A stretch of 64,000 bases of DNA from positions 10,252,008 to 10,316,007 of the forward strand of contig JAUPFP010000003.1 of NCBI GenBank assembly GCA_036925085.1, in the 5' to 3' direction. The notes beneath the pieces are model-generated. The model was not told where the DNA came from. It was given only the letters and a program-made list of their open reading frames with translations, and did not search any database. Below, one piece after another: positions 43,817-55,583 of the stretch; the first letter of the stretch is position 1, and each line of letters begins with the position of its first letter. This DNA comes from Brachycybe producta. Its lineage: Eukaryota; Arthropoda; Diplopoda; Playtdesmida; Andrognathidae. Both the position numbers and the translations under genes were made by a program.

Positions 43817-44215
43817 TGCTAGCAGGCTCTTGCCCTAAACCTACTTCAAGTAAACTTTGCAGGGCATTATATTTGGGTAGGGGTGACCACTCTAACAAAG
43901 TTGGAGATTTTTGCATGAACAGATTCTTATTACTGGTCATTTGTTCCTAGGGTGATTCGACAATGGAACTCACTTGCCGGCGATTTTGTGCAGGGAAAAT
44001 GTATTTTATGGGTGTCATAATTTTGTTTTGTTTTGACAATGCATATTTGCAGTATTCAAAAAAATATTGAAATTGTTGGGTTTATATCAATGGGGTTTTA
44101 TATTTTCTGGTTTTGACAATGCATTTTCTATGCTGCACTTGGACTCTTGTCCCTCTGCCATAGGTCTTTATGGCTGCTTGCAGAGTAATTTTTCAAATCA
44201 AATCAAATGTTTTTG

Positions 44216-44575
44216 TGGTAATGATTTCTATGTGAAATAGATACGAGTTTCGATGAGTCCTAAAACATGTTGACTTAACGGCACCAGTTGCCTGGGGATC
44301 ATGGAGCTTGAAGGAATGTGCAGATTAAGGGTCTGCAATGTGAAATCATGTGAGCAGATTGCTTTCTGTCACACCTGTTATCAGCATGACTGGTTCTTAC
44401 TCATGGTTCTTACTTATTGGCATTTTTGGATAGATCTCCATGTTACATAGATCTCCATGGTGTTTTTGTCTTTGGGATTTGTTCCAGATATTTCTCTATT
44501 CAATGTAATGTTTTATCAGCCTCAATGTGAAGGTCTCATGCAGGGTCATTGAATTATGGAAATGAGTGGTGGATC
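44216..44575. other. No recognised gene
   Basis: Unremarkable sequence between the LINE tail and the second hAT copy. The last eight bases are the hAT target duplication. Confidence 0.4.
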
Positions 44576-45519
44576 CAGGGTGTGGCTGATTTTTTTGATT
44601 TTTTTAAAAAAATCAAATAAATTGATTTTTTTTATTTAAATCAGATTTTTTTTATTTTTTTTTATTTATATGAAAAATTAAATTTTTTATGACGATGTTT
44701 GCAAAAATGAGTAATAACATTGTTAATTGTTAAGTTAGGAAAATAATTGCAAAAGAAGAAAAAAAAAGTTAAACATTCAAATTTGAAAATAATAAGTTTC
44801 AAACACTTTTAATTTAACATTCTAAACGTAAACACAAACTCTGCAGCACAGCCTTTTCAGTTCCCAAAGCAAATCAGTACCTGAGAGGTAAATTGTGTTA
44901 AGTCGCTTTAAAAGAAACGATTTTACATCTTCATAAGATGTAAAATTTGTTTTTTTTTAAATAGCTTGTTAAATTCTATCAGTGGTAAACAGTGGTAATT
45001 CCACAGTTTTACACATTGGCTGCTAGATGGTGGTATACCATGTTAAGTCCTATTCCTTCAATGAAGAGATAAACTTTCAAATCACTTCACTGTAAAATTT
45101 AGGTTTAGTGACTTAAAACGGTTTACCTCTGAGGTTCTTAAATAGATTACTTTTACTATTTATATCTCCTCTATTTCTCCCTGATTTCCACCAGTCAATT
45201 GGGGTATACTTCCTCAAGCATATCTTCCGAAAAAATACTGCATTAATAAAAGGACTACCACCGGACTTTATTTTATAAACATAGAGAAATATGCTGCGAG
45301 CTGTTTTATTTTTATTGCATAATTTTAATGTTTCTAAAAAATCATTTGATTTTTTAAAAAAATCATTTGATTTTTTAAAAAAATCATTTGATTTAAATCG
45401 TGATTTAAATCAATGTGATTTAAATCGTGATTTAAATCAATGTGATTTAAATCGTGATTTAAATCAATGTGATTTAAATCGTGATTTAAATCAATGTGAT
45501 TTAAATCACTGCCACCCTG
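44576..45519. mobile_element. Non-autonomous hAT element with perfect 8-bp TSD
   Basis: Starts CAGGGTGTGGCTGATTT and ends AAATCACTGCCACCCTG, inverted copies apart from small differences. GGTGGATC directly flanks both ends (44568-44575 and 45520-45527). 944 bp, with no convincing transposase frame. Subterminal sequence is rich in GATTTAAATC, as in the copy at 42752. Confidence 0.93.
45340..45510. repeat. Subterminal tandem arrays in the hAT element
   Basis: Three units of AAAAAATCATTTGATTTTTT type are followed by four units of about 28 bp containing GATTTAAATCGTGATTTAAA and TCAATGT. Arrays of a palindromic 10-mer next to the terminal repeat are the usual binding layout for hAT transposases. 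Confidence 0.8.
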
Positions 45520-45527
45520 GGTGGATC

Positions 45528-46600
45528 CTTATTTAGAGCCTGAGTTGGACATTCCTATTGTGGCATACCTGTTTCCTAGGCACATGGCAAGGGGTGCAGA
45601 TTAACCCTTTTTACAAACATGCCCGACTGATGACCAGGCATTCTGGAACATTGCAGCTGTTGCCAGCTCACCTTCTAGATCAGAATAGCCATTGAGTATC
45701 AGCTGAAGATAGTGATCATGTCAACCTTTGTAACTGGAATTTTCAGATCAGAATAAATAATCAAGGGAGCTATCAATTGTTGAACTTGTTTTGTTGTACC
45801 CATCTAGTCCCAAATATTGGTTGTTCATGTCTTGTTGTACCCATTTAGTCCCAACTGCCACCCTCTTCCTGCCAGTGGCACCTCAATACAGTACACCATA
45901 AGAGGTGTCACAATGGGTTGAAAACTCAATGGAAAGTCAATTCATGACCTTTTTTCTGCTACCAGTGTTCCAAATAATCAGCCCAATGATGAAAATAATT
46001 GATAAATTGTTGGTTTTGTTTTTTCTATGGAGGTTGCATTATTTTCCAAAACCATAATTGAGTCCGAAATGACTGAATGTTTCAGTAATCTCATCTTTTC
46101 TTTCTTGATAAGATCCACGCGATCAGTTTTGTAGGACCCATCAGTGGTTTTCCACTCCCCGTAGTGCACCAGTTCTGCTTGAGGTTCCCTAATTAGTTTT
46201 CTGACATGTGAAAAAACTTCTTTCCAATTGTCAATTCAATTATCTTTTTACTGTTGCACAGCACTTGGATTTTGTTCCTCTTGACAGCCATTGTTTCAGG
46301 CTTAGTGACTGACTACCTCTGAATTTTCATGCTTTGGGTTGTTTGGCCAGCTCCTTGGCTCTAGCTGGTGGCATTTAAAGCAAGTAATCAATGCAGTCTT
46401 TTGGTGGGGAAATTGATTGTCTTCCTCTCTTCTGGTCATCTTGCTTTAGTGCACTCCGGTGTTGACTTAGGAACCTTTATTTTCACTTTCTTGGTCTTAA
46501 GAACTCCATCCCTCAGTTCTCCATGTTGGCACCAACTGAAGGAACTTTTGGATGTCTTTCAGTGCAGCATACAGATGCTTAAATGGATCTGGTAGTAAGC
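45528..46600. other. Worn repeat sequence; possible retroelement relic on the minus strand
   Basis: A minus-strand open frame at 45978-46169 (VHYGEWKTTDGSYKTDRVDL) looks protein-derived but matches nothing I can name. GTTGTACCCATCTAGTCCCA near 45794 recurs as GTTGTACCCATTTAGTCCCA near 45834. Confidence 0.25.
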
Positions 46601-46639
46601 TGTAAATGTAGTGATTAGCAGATCATCTGTATTTAAAGG

Positions 46640-47170
46640 ATGGACCTGTCACTAGGTTTGTTTGTGTTTCCTGTTTTTTCTTTCCTAGGACAGAAAGGGG
46701 AGAAGTTCAGTGTTTGTGTGTCAATGGTAGAGTTCAATATGCATCCTGTTTGGTGTTTGTGTCTTCTGATAATAATCAGAGGACTGTTTAGTGCTGAAAT
46801 ATCTGCACTTGCTGAAGAGGAGGTGTAGTTTTGGACAGTTTTCTTTCGACAGCTTTAAAATAAACATGGCGACTGAAGCTGGCTGCTTTAAACATGGCTA
46901 TTTTTGAGGATAGTAGTGGAATGCCTATTTTAGTTGGAGAAAACTACCAATTTCTTTACAATGGTAAGTGAAATAATTATAAGAAGACATTTAAATCATA
47001 AAATTTATATTACATACGTACATATGTTATATATGTTGGACTTTTGTTACCTTTTTAAACCAGCGGCCATTTTGCATGTGATTTGTTTGGTTTGCGTTTG
47101 TGTCTTGCTTTTTCTGCCCTAAGACAGAAAGGGGAGTATTGTGTGTTTGTGTGTCATGATGGAGAGTAAA
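46640..47170. repeat. Direct repeat of about 80 bp, 440 bp apart
   Basis: The stretch around CTAGGACAGAAAGGGGAG and GTGTTTGTGTGTCA near 46687-46722 recurs near 47121-47156 with small changes. It could be worn LTR ends or a simple duplication. Confidence 0.4.
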
Positions 47171-47217
47171 CTGTTCTACCTTCCCTATGACGCACATTCT
47201 GTTTTATCTATTCTACC

Positions 47218-47650
47218 CTAAACTATTCTAAACTGTCCAAACTTCCCCTTGGGACAGGACACAAATAAACCTAATGTGAGATAAACTGCACCAAAGCTCC
47301 TAAATGTTTTACCCTCCTTTTGCTCCATTGTCTTCAGTTCCATACTAAGTTTGACCCTTTGCTCAGGTAGCAGAAACTCCTGTTTAATGGCCTCTTTCAG
47401 CTGGATCCATGCAATACATACACACCTTTGCTTATAGAACCTATCAGCATAGTACATGCTTACTGATCATCGATGCAAAGTGGCTGCAGCACTGATCACT
47501 AGTAGAAGAATCATGGGCTATGTCAGCATGCTCAAGCTCCTCAGCGAACAGGAGTATTATTTTATTCAGCAGATGTGCAGTATTAAGCTTGCCTCCAGTA
47601 CCCAAATCTGACACGCATGTGCCAACAATCTTCGGTATGCTGATGATCAT
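47218..47650 (-). mobile_element. Gypsy Gag relic, minus strand
   Basis: The minus-strand frame includes WIQLKEAIKQEFLLPEQRVK and TMEQKEGKTFRSFGAVYL, which have the pattern of a retrotransposon Gag core. Broken and old. Confidence 0.5.
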
Positions 47651-48560
47651 CTTGTTGATGGAAAAAAGGACCTGGTGTGTGGACAGCAGTCTTCTAGGGC
47701 TGCAGCCTGCATTTCTTATCTTGTGGTCTTAATACGGCAGCAAACTCCGACTCATATGTCACAATGTTGCTATTGTAACTAACCCTGCTACTTACAGACT
47801 AGAATCTGCTTTGGGGGAAGTTCGTTCTTTTGAATGATCTTGAGGTGGTTTGCTGACACTATTCTATTCTAATCGGGGAGGAAGGCAACAAACTGCTATT
47901 TTGTCCTCACAATCTCTTAAAGCTGGTGTTAATGAACTGTGTTGACTTCTAAAGCAATTTAGTAAGCTGTATCTGGGTTTTACCTTATGCAGAAGCAAAA
48001 GAGTAGCAAAAGCAGAAGTAGCAAAATGTTTTTAAATAATTTCAATAAAAAATTGTCAATTTTTGAGCATAGGAACAATTTATTTCAGTTAGAAACAACT
48101 GCTAATTTTACAAAAAACTGCATGGGTTTAAATATCCCAAAACAGATTCTGATGGGGACTTTTTAGAATCATTCTAGTTGGCTATTTAACAGAATATGGC
48201 TACCATAGACTAGGCTTATCTTTATTTAAAGGGCTGGTACTGGTGAGGTAAGGGCCCAGTCCCCAGCAAGGTGTGAATATTATACTGGTCATTGACAACC
48301 TTCAACAGTTAAATTAGAAATACAGTTGTATGAAACTGGATGAATGTATGGCAGTACATCATGAAGACAAAGGTTTCGCACAGCAGGGTTGTTTCTGCAT
48401 GTAACCCGACCCGTTGGTTCGGCATGGCATAGATTGCAAACATCTTCTGCAATGGATTTGGTTGGTTGTTTTGGAGTTGTTTCTTGATAAAGATTAGTTC
48501 TTTGTCAAGGGATTGTTCTTATTCCCACTGGAACTATAAATTGTGATGATATGGAGTTTC
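47651..48560. other. No recognised gene
   Basis: Worn sequence between retroelement relics; nothing further supported. Confidence 0.3.
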
Positions 48561-50320
48561 TCGAGAGCTTCAATCTCTTATTTTTTTGTTTCCAACATGA
48601 AACAGTTGCCGTCCACGTGGCTCTTGCTTTTATAGTTGTATGGCTGTAGCTTAATCTGCCGTTTTCCAAGTCTTCTATCGTGGTGTTGTGCACTTCTTAA
48701 GTAGCAAACAGCATGGTGGTCAGTGTAAATCTCAAACTTCTTTTTGAACATGCATGGTTTGGCCTGTTCAATGCCATAGATCATAGCAAGATATTTTTGG
48801 TTGAATTATAGTTCGTCTTGGCACCTTGAAGTTTTCTGTTGTATCCAAGAATGTTGGGTTTCTTTTTACCTTTCTTTAACCCCCCAAAGTGGTTTGGTGA
48901 CCAGTTTCTTTAAGTCACTGGTCTTTAATGGGAAAGTATTTCTGAACTTGCCAAGTAGCTTCCTAATGGCTGGCTTTAGCTTCCTTTGATCTGCCGGTTC
49001 TGATTCTTGGAATTTGCGGTAGTCTTTTGCATAATAAGCCTGCTGTTTCTGTGATTCAGTCTTGAAAATCATATGTTCTACTTGTACATTGAGGGGGCTG
49101 TAGTGACATGTGATAGTTGCTGTCAGTTCCCTGGCATTCATGTGAATGGTCTAGCCAGTCGAATTGGTGACTTGAGTTTGCAGGATGAACTTTCCTTCTT
49201 CCCAAATTTTTTTGGACACACTCTATTTTGTTTGGCCATGCCTGCACATGAATCAACTTCAGCCTACCTGTTTGTAGGACATCAAACCACTGACCTCTAT
49301 CATTGCGACTTTGGGTCCAAAACCAAACTGGATCAGATGTAGTTTTTTGGTCTTGTTGGTTTCTCTTGTGGAGATTGCTCTTGTAAGTTCTACAATAAAT
49401 TTGTGAATACTAGTGGGGTAACCCGTCATAAATGACGCGAGCAAAATTCACAGGCAATTGTGCCCAGCATTAGAATTTCTTTTCCTCCGCCCTTTTATGA
49501 CGTCAGACCAAGTAACAAACCAATTAGAAATTGATGACGTTCATAAAAGGGCTGAGCAAAAAAAATTCTAATGCTGGGCACAGTTGCCTGTGATAAACTG
49601 TAGTTTAATTTTGCTACTATTATCCCCTCACCTTTTTATATTTGAAAGAGAAAATGAGATTTTCATTTTCTCTGGTGTGCGCATGCACGTCGTTTGTTTC
49701 TTTTTTACTCCTTTCATTATAATTTTAGCCACCCCTCCCGCGTCCCCCTCTACACTTTCCAACCTTTTCCCCTTTCCAATTTTATATCATGGGGTTCTTG
49801 GATGGGAAGGGTGCAACATATAGTTAACCTTGAGAAAAAAAAGCAGTTCATTTATTCAAATTTATATAAATTCTTACGTTACACACACACAGACCTGGGA
49901 TATTATATATAATTATCGTTTTTCTGGAGAACCTCAAAAATGAGTTCCTTTCCTAAATAGTCTTTCTTGGTATTGAAATTGATGTTGATATTCAATTCTT
50001 TGTCAATGTCATTGCCGAACAAGGTTTTTCTTCAGTTTTGAATGACCACCAGCTTGACTTACCAGTTTGTCTGGTGAAATTGGATTACCATGGTGATAGA
50101 TCAATTACTAGCTTCGTCTTTCGCCACATTCTTGTTAATGACAAGTCAACACCACTGCAGGGTGGTCATTTCTAAGATTTGGCTAGTTGTCACCAGAATC
50201 TTCATAGCAGTACTCTCATCTTGGTTTGTTTTTTTTTGGTTGAACTTTCTTGAATTTCAAGTTCACTTTCAAGGTCACTCAGCTTTACAACCAGTTCTTC
50301 AATGGGCTTAATCTCGACAT
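48560..50320 (-). mobile_element. Gypsy pol relic, minus strand, interrupted by a repeat copy
   Basis: RNase H remnants (FEIYTDHHAVCYLRSAQHHD) lie at 48578-48784 and an RT-leader-like stretch (KLLGKFRNTFPLKTSDLKKL) at 48866-49141. Near 49930-50100 a protease-end-like stretch (TLFGNDIDKELN) is seen. A copy of the CTAGTGGGGTAACCC family sits inside. Broken with many breaks, old. Confidence 0.55.
49408..49915 (+). repeat. CTAGTGGGGTAACCC repeat family copy with an internal palindrome
   Basis: It begins CTAGTGGGGTAACCC with CGTCATAAATGACG, and ends CATATAGTTAACC, ACACACACACAGACCTGG and ATATTATATA. Between them 49449-49595 is a palindrome: CACAGGCAATTGTGCCCAGC and on through CCCTTTTATGACGTCA, mirrored by TGACGTTCATAAAAGGG and GCTGGGCACAGTTGCCTGTG. 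Confidence 0.7.
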
Positions 50321-51110
50321 CCATCCGGGATGTTTGATGGCCCTACTTTGGAGTGGTTCTTTTTGTTAACCTTGGTAGGTCATTTGAATATAGATTCTAG
50401 CTGCAGTCGTCTTTAAACATCAGCTTCATTGAGTCTTTGTTGAACCACAGCCAACTCTTCATAAGCATAATTGCGTCTGCCATCTGTCGTTCACCTAGGC
50501 ATAAAGCTTTGTCTTTTGGACATCACTGTCTCTCAAACCACAGCACACTTACTTGTATTCTTCTGTTCACCATCCTTGTCGAACCTCAGCACACATGTTG
50601 TTACAATAGTAACGAAAAGAAGTTTGGAGTGGTTTGCAGCTTGGACTTCTTGTTGACTTGAGTTGACCTTTGTAGTTTTTATTTTGGCTAATTTTATTTT
50701 GGGCATAAGTGCCCCCTAGAAGTTTAAAGATTGTTTTGGACTTTATGAAGGTGAAATTAGTGTTTTATGCCATTAATGCAATCCTTGCACCATTTTCACA
50801 TTTTTCAACAGTACGTATATGTCCTCAGCCTCAATCGCTTGTGGGTGTTTCAGGTTCGGTTTTTGAGGTTGTCATCTTCTTGGGGTTCTCTGTATTGGTT
50901 GTCTTGATTTGATTTTTTTGGTTAGCCTTTTCAGATGTTTTGATTTTTTGTAGGACCTGTTTGAATTCTTTTGTTTTTTGGCTAACTCGCCTGCTGCAGC
51001 TGGCTTGCACCTGTTTTGTTCAGTTTGCCATCTGATTTCTTATAGATCAGCTATTTTTCATCCAAGAGTTCACCTTCTGTTTGTGTACAGGAGTAAAATT
51101 TGTCATAGGG
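50321..51110. other. GT-rich worn sequence, no recognised gene
   Basis: No frame is convincing. It may belong to the Gypsy relic to its left. Confidence 0.3.
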
Positions 51111-51114
51111 GTAT

Positions 51115-51236
51115 TTTGGCAGTGACCGTTGCTGGCCTTTATGTCGTCTGCCGGGGGCAGCCTATTTTAGCCAGCCTAGCAGATGACAACAGGAGTTTTA
51201 GTTCTGCTTCAAAAGGAGCAAAACTGGCTCGTCACA
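51115..51236. mobile_element. Gypsy LTR end fragment
   Basis: CGTCTGCC, AGCCTAGCAGATGACA and GGAGCAAAACTGG resemble the end of the LTR at 62840-62932 (CGTCTGCC, TGCCTAGCAGACGACA, GAGAGCAAAACAG). The end GTCACA agrees with the 3' LTR end seen at 60.15 kb. The left boundary is unclear. Confidence 0.5.
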
Positions 51237-51239
51237 AGT

Positions 51240-51495
51240 AGCTGTCATGAAAGTTATAGTTCACTCACGATAGCAACTGTCTACATGTCTTGAAGTAACG
51301 TGATAGTTGTGTCATGACAGTATATCTACTTCATAGATATCATTGAGTCAACAACAGTACTATCAACTATCTAGTCAAACAAGACAGTGTGATAGTGCTA
51401 TCGCAACAGTGTGATAGAACTATCGCAACAGTGCTAGTGACTATCATGTGGTTATCACGATGATAGTTGTCACGATAGTTGCTGTCATGGCAGCA
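51240..51495. repeat. ACTATCG/CGATAGT-rich degenerate satellite
   Basis: ACTATC and GATAGT 6-mers recur in both orientations, for example CACGATAGTTG and GTGATAGTGCTATCGC. The two edges (GTAGCTGTCATG and GTTGCTGTCATGGC) repeat. Alternating orientations let the stretch fold into many small hairpins. Confidence 0.6.
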
Positions 51496-51699
51496 ACGGA
51501 GCTTTAATCCTGAGTGCATACAATTTATTAGTATTGTACTATTATATATAAAGCCCTGTTTATGTGCATGTGTAATGCTGTACAAACAAGGACAAAAACC
51601 TTTAAGGAAACGTGAGGTTGTGGGGGAGAAGGAAACATCCTTCATTGAGTGACCTTCAGTATTTGAATAAAATAGTTAAACTGGAATGTAGGATGGGTT

Positions 51700-51758
51700 A
51701 TCCCCATTATTTATGATGCTTACCCCTGTCATTTATAACGGGTTACCCCACTAGTTTA
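51700..51758 (-). repeat. End fragment of the CTAGTGGGGTAACCC family
   Basis: Reverse copies of the end hairpin, CATTTATAACGGGTTACC and CCACTAG, occur twice in degenerate form. The rest of the unit is not seen next to them. Confidence 0.55.
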
Positions 51759-51759
51759 C

Positions 51760-52550
51760 AAATGTAGGTGCAATGTGCAGTCTCATGTTACATTCTTCTG
51801 TTTGAGTCTTCTTGGCCTTTCACTATTAGCCACGGTAAAGACATAGCTTAAGGTGTGCAAATTCTTACATTTTGGTGGGTGGGCACTGGTTATGATGTTG
51901 TTCATTATAAGGTGTAACAGTTGATACTGTTGTGGTGGCCTTTTTATAACAATCCTTGAAGAACTGTGTAGCCTTTTTTGCTTAATGAATGGTTCACCTT
52001 TTGAGATGATTCTTGGTATTCTGAACATTTCTAGAAAGTTCAAGATAGTTTGTGAAACCCTTGCTGACAAAAGGTTTTTTTGGTTCAGTGCACATTTCTT
52101 CTCAGGGTGGCTGGTTTTTTACCAAATAAACATGTTTTTTGGTTTAAACCTGGTTTTTTATTTAAACCATAAAATGTTTTTTTGGGAATAGGACATTGGA
52201 ATCCTCGAATTCGGCGAATCTTGAAAAATATTCAAAATTCGAAAACAATTCCTGGCACTTTTTTGTCTTTCGAATTGTTTGAATACTAACCTAAAACTGG
52301 TAAAATTACTTTTAACAAAAAAGGGGAATTGTTGCAATTTATTTAGTGTACCGGATCACCAATATCACCTTGTGACGACCCTGAGTAACTTATTTTTAAT
52401 GATTTAATTTTTAATATTTTATTTGTATCTTCTGAACACAGATAGGTAAATGTCACAATTCGTGTCACATCACTGTATAAAATGTATAAAACATAAAACC
52501 TATTATAAAATTACAAATTTGAACGTCTATAATACATTAAACCCCACGCA
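51760..52550. other. No recognised gene
   Basis: AT-rich. A small repeat of GGTTTAAACC/GGTTTTTT type lies near 52110-52170. Confidence 0.35.
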
Positions 52551-52614
52551 TTGTATCAAGTTTGTTTTCATTTATTAATTTGAATCAAGTTAAATGAAAA
52601 CAAACTAGATACAA
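52551..52614. repeat. Near-perfect hairpin with arms of about 24 bp
   Basis: TTGTATCAAGTTTGTTTTCA at 52551-52570 pairs with TGAAAACAAACTAGATACAA at 52595-52614 with one mismatch, and pairing continues inward (TTTA/TAAA). The loop is about 16 nt. Confidence 0.6.
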
Positions 52615-52624
52615 TAAGTGAGTT

Positions 52625-52746
52625 GGCAGAGAGAAGTACTTATTCCAGCATCCACAGCTATGCTGGAAAGCCTGTTTTCGAACTGGTCTTATGTTCGTTC
52701 TACAATAAGGAATAAGCTCACTCCAGGGAATTCACATACATTCTGA
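52625..52746 (+). pseudogene. hAT transposase C-terminal remnant
   Basis: The frame reads VLIPASTAMLESLFSNWSYV then RSTIRNKLTPGNSHTF and stops with TGA. The Ser/Ala-x-x-x-Glu-x-x-Phe-Ser and Arg-Asn-Lys-Leu pattern is that of the hAT C-terminal dimerisation region. It differs from the family at 42-45 kb. Confidence 0.55.
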
Positions 52747-53019
52747 TGTGTATAAATATTTCAATTAACAGTTAACATTTAAATTATTTAATTTTTATTT
52801 TCAGCCTTTTTCGGGCAATTTTCTAGTTTTTCCCATTGCAAATTTGCAACTTTTTTAATGAAACACTGTTTTGAACATTCAAAAATGTTCGTTTTCTTAA
52901 AATTTTTGTACTTTTAGTTTTATAGTTTTCATTTTATCTATATACAAAATACGTTTTATACATCATGTATTATACATTGTGGCAGTTGAGGAGACTGGTT
53001 GCAATATAATTCTTGGTAC

Positions 53020-53624
53020 AGTCATGGCTTGATGATACTGTTAATAATGGGGAAATATTTCCAGATGGTTTCACAGTGTACTGTAGAGACAGGGTTGGTC
53101 GTTCCGGGGTGGGGTTTTCATAGCTGTTTCACAAATATTTCATAGTTGCAGGGAAACAAGTTTTGAAACACTGTGAAATAGTTTGTTGTAGTTTAAGGCT
53201 AAAGAATGGTAAAAAGGTGTTTTTATATTCTTTCTATCGGCCACCGGGATCCTCCATAGCAGATGTCATTAGTGTAAGAACTTCTTTGGACACTCTTCAT
53301 CGTAAATACCATAGCCCAATCATTATTTTAGGAGGTGATGTAAATTTTCCAAACATCAACTGGGAAATGCATACGGTGATCAGTGGCAGTGACAAGCCAT
53401 TAGCAGTTTCAATTTTGGATAGTATGAATACTTATTCTATGGAACAGGTTGTAACTAAACCAACCAGAAATGATAAAATTCTTGATGTAGTACTGACTAA
53501 TAGTCCGGAGTTATTATCCAATGTTAGGGTATTAGGGGGAATTAGTGATCATCAGATTGTCTTATGTGATGTTAATGCATGTGTGGAAAAAATTTCTGAG
53601 GTTAAAAGTAGTGTTTCTTTTTAA
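53020..53624 (+). pseudogene. LINE APE endonuclease, C-terminal part
   Basis: YCRDRVGRSG opens the visible part. FLYSFYRPPGSS, IIILGGDVNFPNINWE (metal-site Asp-x-Asn) and GGISDHQIVLCDV (the Ser-Asp-His of the active site) follow in the usual order. This nicks target DNA for reverse transcription. The N-terminal third is missing. Confidence 0.85.
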
Positions 53625-54168
53625 CAAATGTAATTGGGATGGTTTTAAGTCACATTTGATAGATAATTTTCATAAATTTAAAGAATGTTTTCATCCTCAA
53701 AATGTGAATTTGAATTGGTTACGATTTCATAGTTTAATTTTAAGTGGGTTAGCAAAGTGGGTTAGCAAAGTTAAAAGGGCTCTTCGTAAGCAACGCTTAT
53801 GGAGGAATATTACTAGAAATCACCCAAAGTTAGTGAATTGCAATGAAATCCGTATTGCACGCACAGCAGTGAAACGGGAATTCTTGTTAGCTCACGATAA
53901 TTTTAAAACAGAAATGCTTGGAGATTGGTTAAAAACGGACCCAAAACTATTTTGGCGTTACATCAAGAACTCTAGGCGAAGTAGAGAATCTATTCCTTCT
54001 CTGGTTGACACAAATGGGAAGCTTGTTTCAGATCCAGTAGGGAAAGCTACCTTATTAAATGAACAATACAAGGTCTTCACAATTGATGATGGCATACCAC
54101 ATGAGGGTTTTCCTTCAACATCTCTTTGTATGGATCAAATTGTAATAACTAAAATTAGACTCAAATAA
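53625..54168 (+). pseudogene. LINE linker between endonuclease and RT
   Basis: WVSKVKRALRKQRLWRNITR, FWRYIKNSRRSRESIPSLVD and GKATLLNEQYKVF are the usual landmarks of this linker in L2/CR1-type ORF2. The frame differs from the endonuclease part. Confidence 0.75.
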
Positions 54169-54187
54169 AACCTGTGGTCCAGATGGG

Positions 54188-55058
54188 ATGTATGCTATCA
54201 TTTTAAAAAATCTTGCACAAGAGTTGGGTCCATACCTTCAGTTAATTTTTCAACAGAGGTTAGATGTAGGTATTGTACCAGATATGTGGAAATTAGCTAA
54301 TGTTAGTCCAATTTTTAAATCAGGACACAAGTCTCAGGTAACTAATTACAGACCCGTCTTTAACCTCGATTGTTTGCAAGGTCCTTGAACATTTTATATA
54401 TTCCTCCTCAATGAATTTTCTTATGGAAAACAATCTTTTGTGTGATAACCAGCATGGGTTTCTTAGGGGGCGTTCATGTGAAACCCAGCTTATTCTTTTA
54501 GTTGATGACCTTCAGAAAATTTTAGACAAAGGCAGTCAGATAGATTTGGTTTTTCTTGATCTCTGCAAGGCATTTGACACAGTTTCTCACTCAAAACTAA
54601 TAACAAAAATTAGTGGGTATGGATTGGGTGAACAGGTGTATAAATGGGTGCGTTCTTTTTTCAGTGATAGGAAACAAAGAGTTGTTGCAGGTGGGTGTGA
54701 ATCTGACTGGATAGGGGTTACATCAGGGGTTCCTCAGGGTCCGCTTCTGTTTCTTTTATATATCAATGACCTCAGCAGTCAAGTTAGCAGCAATTGCCGG
54801 CTATTTGCAGATGATACAATAATTTATCGTGAGGTTACCTCTGACAATGATTGCCATATTATTGATAGTGACTTGAAAGCAATAGAGGCATTGTGTTCTA
54901 AATGGCAACTTCAACTTAATAAGGGAAAATCTTGTGTAATGAGGGTAGCTAGGGGAAGGAATCCAATAATATTTCCATATAGAATAGAGGCCATTCCACT
55001 TAATAACATAGATTCTTATAAATATTTGGGGGTAACGATTACAGCTAAACTTTCTTGA
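54188..55058 (+). pseudogene. LINE reverse transcriptase core
   Basis: VSPIFKSGHKSQVTNYRPV (motif 1-2), DNQHGFLRGRSCETQLILLV, VFLDLCKAFDTVSHSKL (catalytic Asp), GVPQGPLLFLLYINDLS, and RLFADDTIIY (catalytic Asp-Asp) appear in order, followed by WQLQLNKGKSCVMRV and NIDSYKYLGVTI. One frameshift lies near 54385. Confidence 0.9.
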
Positions 55059-55583
55059 AAGCTGCATGTCGAACAAATTATTTCCATGTCTATGCAGATG
55101 CTTAGGTTTAATCAACGCGTTCTAAAAAGGTGTCCCAGGGAGGTAAAATGTATAGCATATCAATCATTAGTACGTCCCCATCTAGAATACTGCAGCTCCG
55201 TGTGGAATCCCCACACTGAAGACTTAGCTCACTATAGAAATGGTCCAATGCAGGGCTGCTAGGTTTATTTGTGGTAAATATGGATATGCCGACAGTGTAA
55301 CTAAAATGCTTTGAGAGCTTGGTTGGGATAGTTTACTTGCAAGACGTTCAGATTTTAGTCTTAATATCTTTAATTGAATGCTAGAAGGCTCTTGCCCTAA
55401 ACCTACTTCAAGTAAACTTTGCAGGGCATTATATTTGGGTAGGGGTGACCACTCTAACAAAGTTGGAGAGATTTTTGCACGAACAGATTCTTATTACTGG
55501 TCATTTGTCCCTAGGGCGATTCGACAATGGAACTCGCTTGCTGGGGATTTTGTGCAGGAAAAACGTATTTTATGGGAGTCATA
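55059..55583 (+). pseudogene. LINE ORF2 C-terminal region
   Basis: Pieces such as VTKMLRELGWDSLLARRSDF, RGDHSNKVGEIFARTDSYYW and FVPRAIRQWNSLAGDF are the typical C-terminal block of L2/CR1 proteins. Stops and frameshifts are present. Confidence 0.8.

Larger units (their letters stand above)
42587..44215 (+). mobile_element. L2/CR1-like LINE 3' end, split by a hAT insertion
   Basis: 42587-42751 and 43817-44215 match consecutive parts of the LINE at 55.24-55.78 kb (ATGGTCCAACACAGGGCTGC; GGCTCTTGCCCTAAACC; CCCTCTGCCATAGG; TTTTTCAAATCAAATCAAAT tail). The two halves are separated by a hAT element. The copy is 5' truncated and noncoding. Confidence 0.9.

Noticed and set aside
53163-55580. Endonuclease and RT frames as a host gene
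   Set aside because: Motifs, 3' tail and multiple copies identify an L2/CR1-type LINE.
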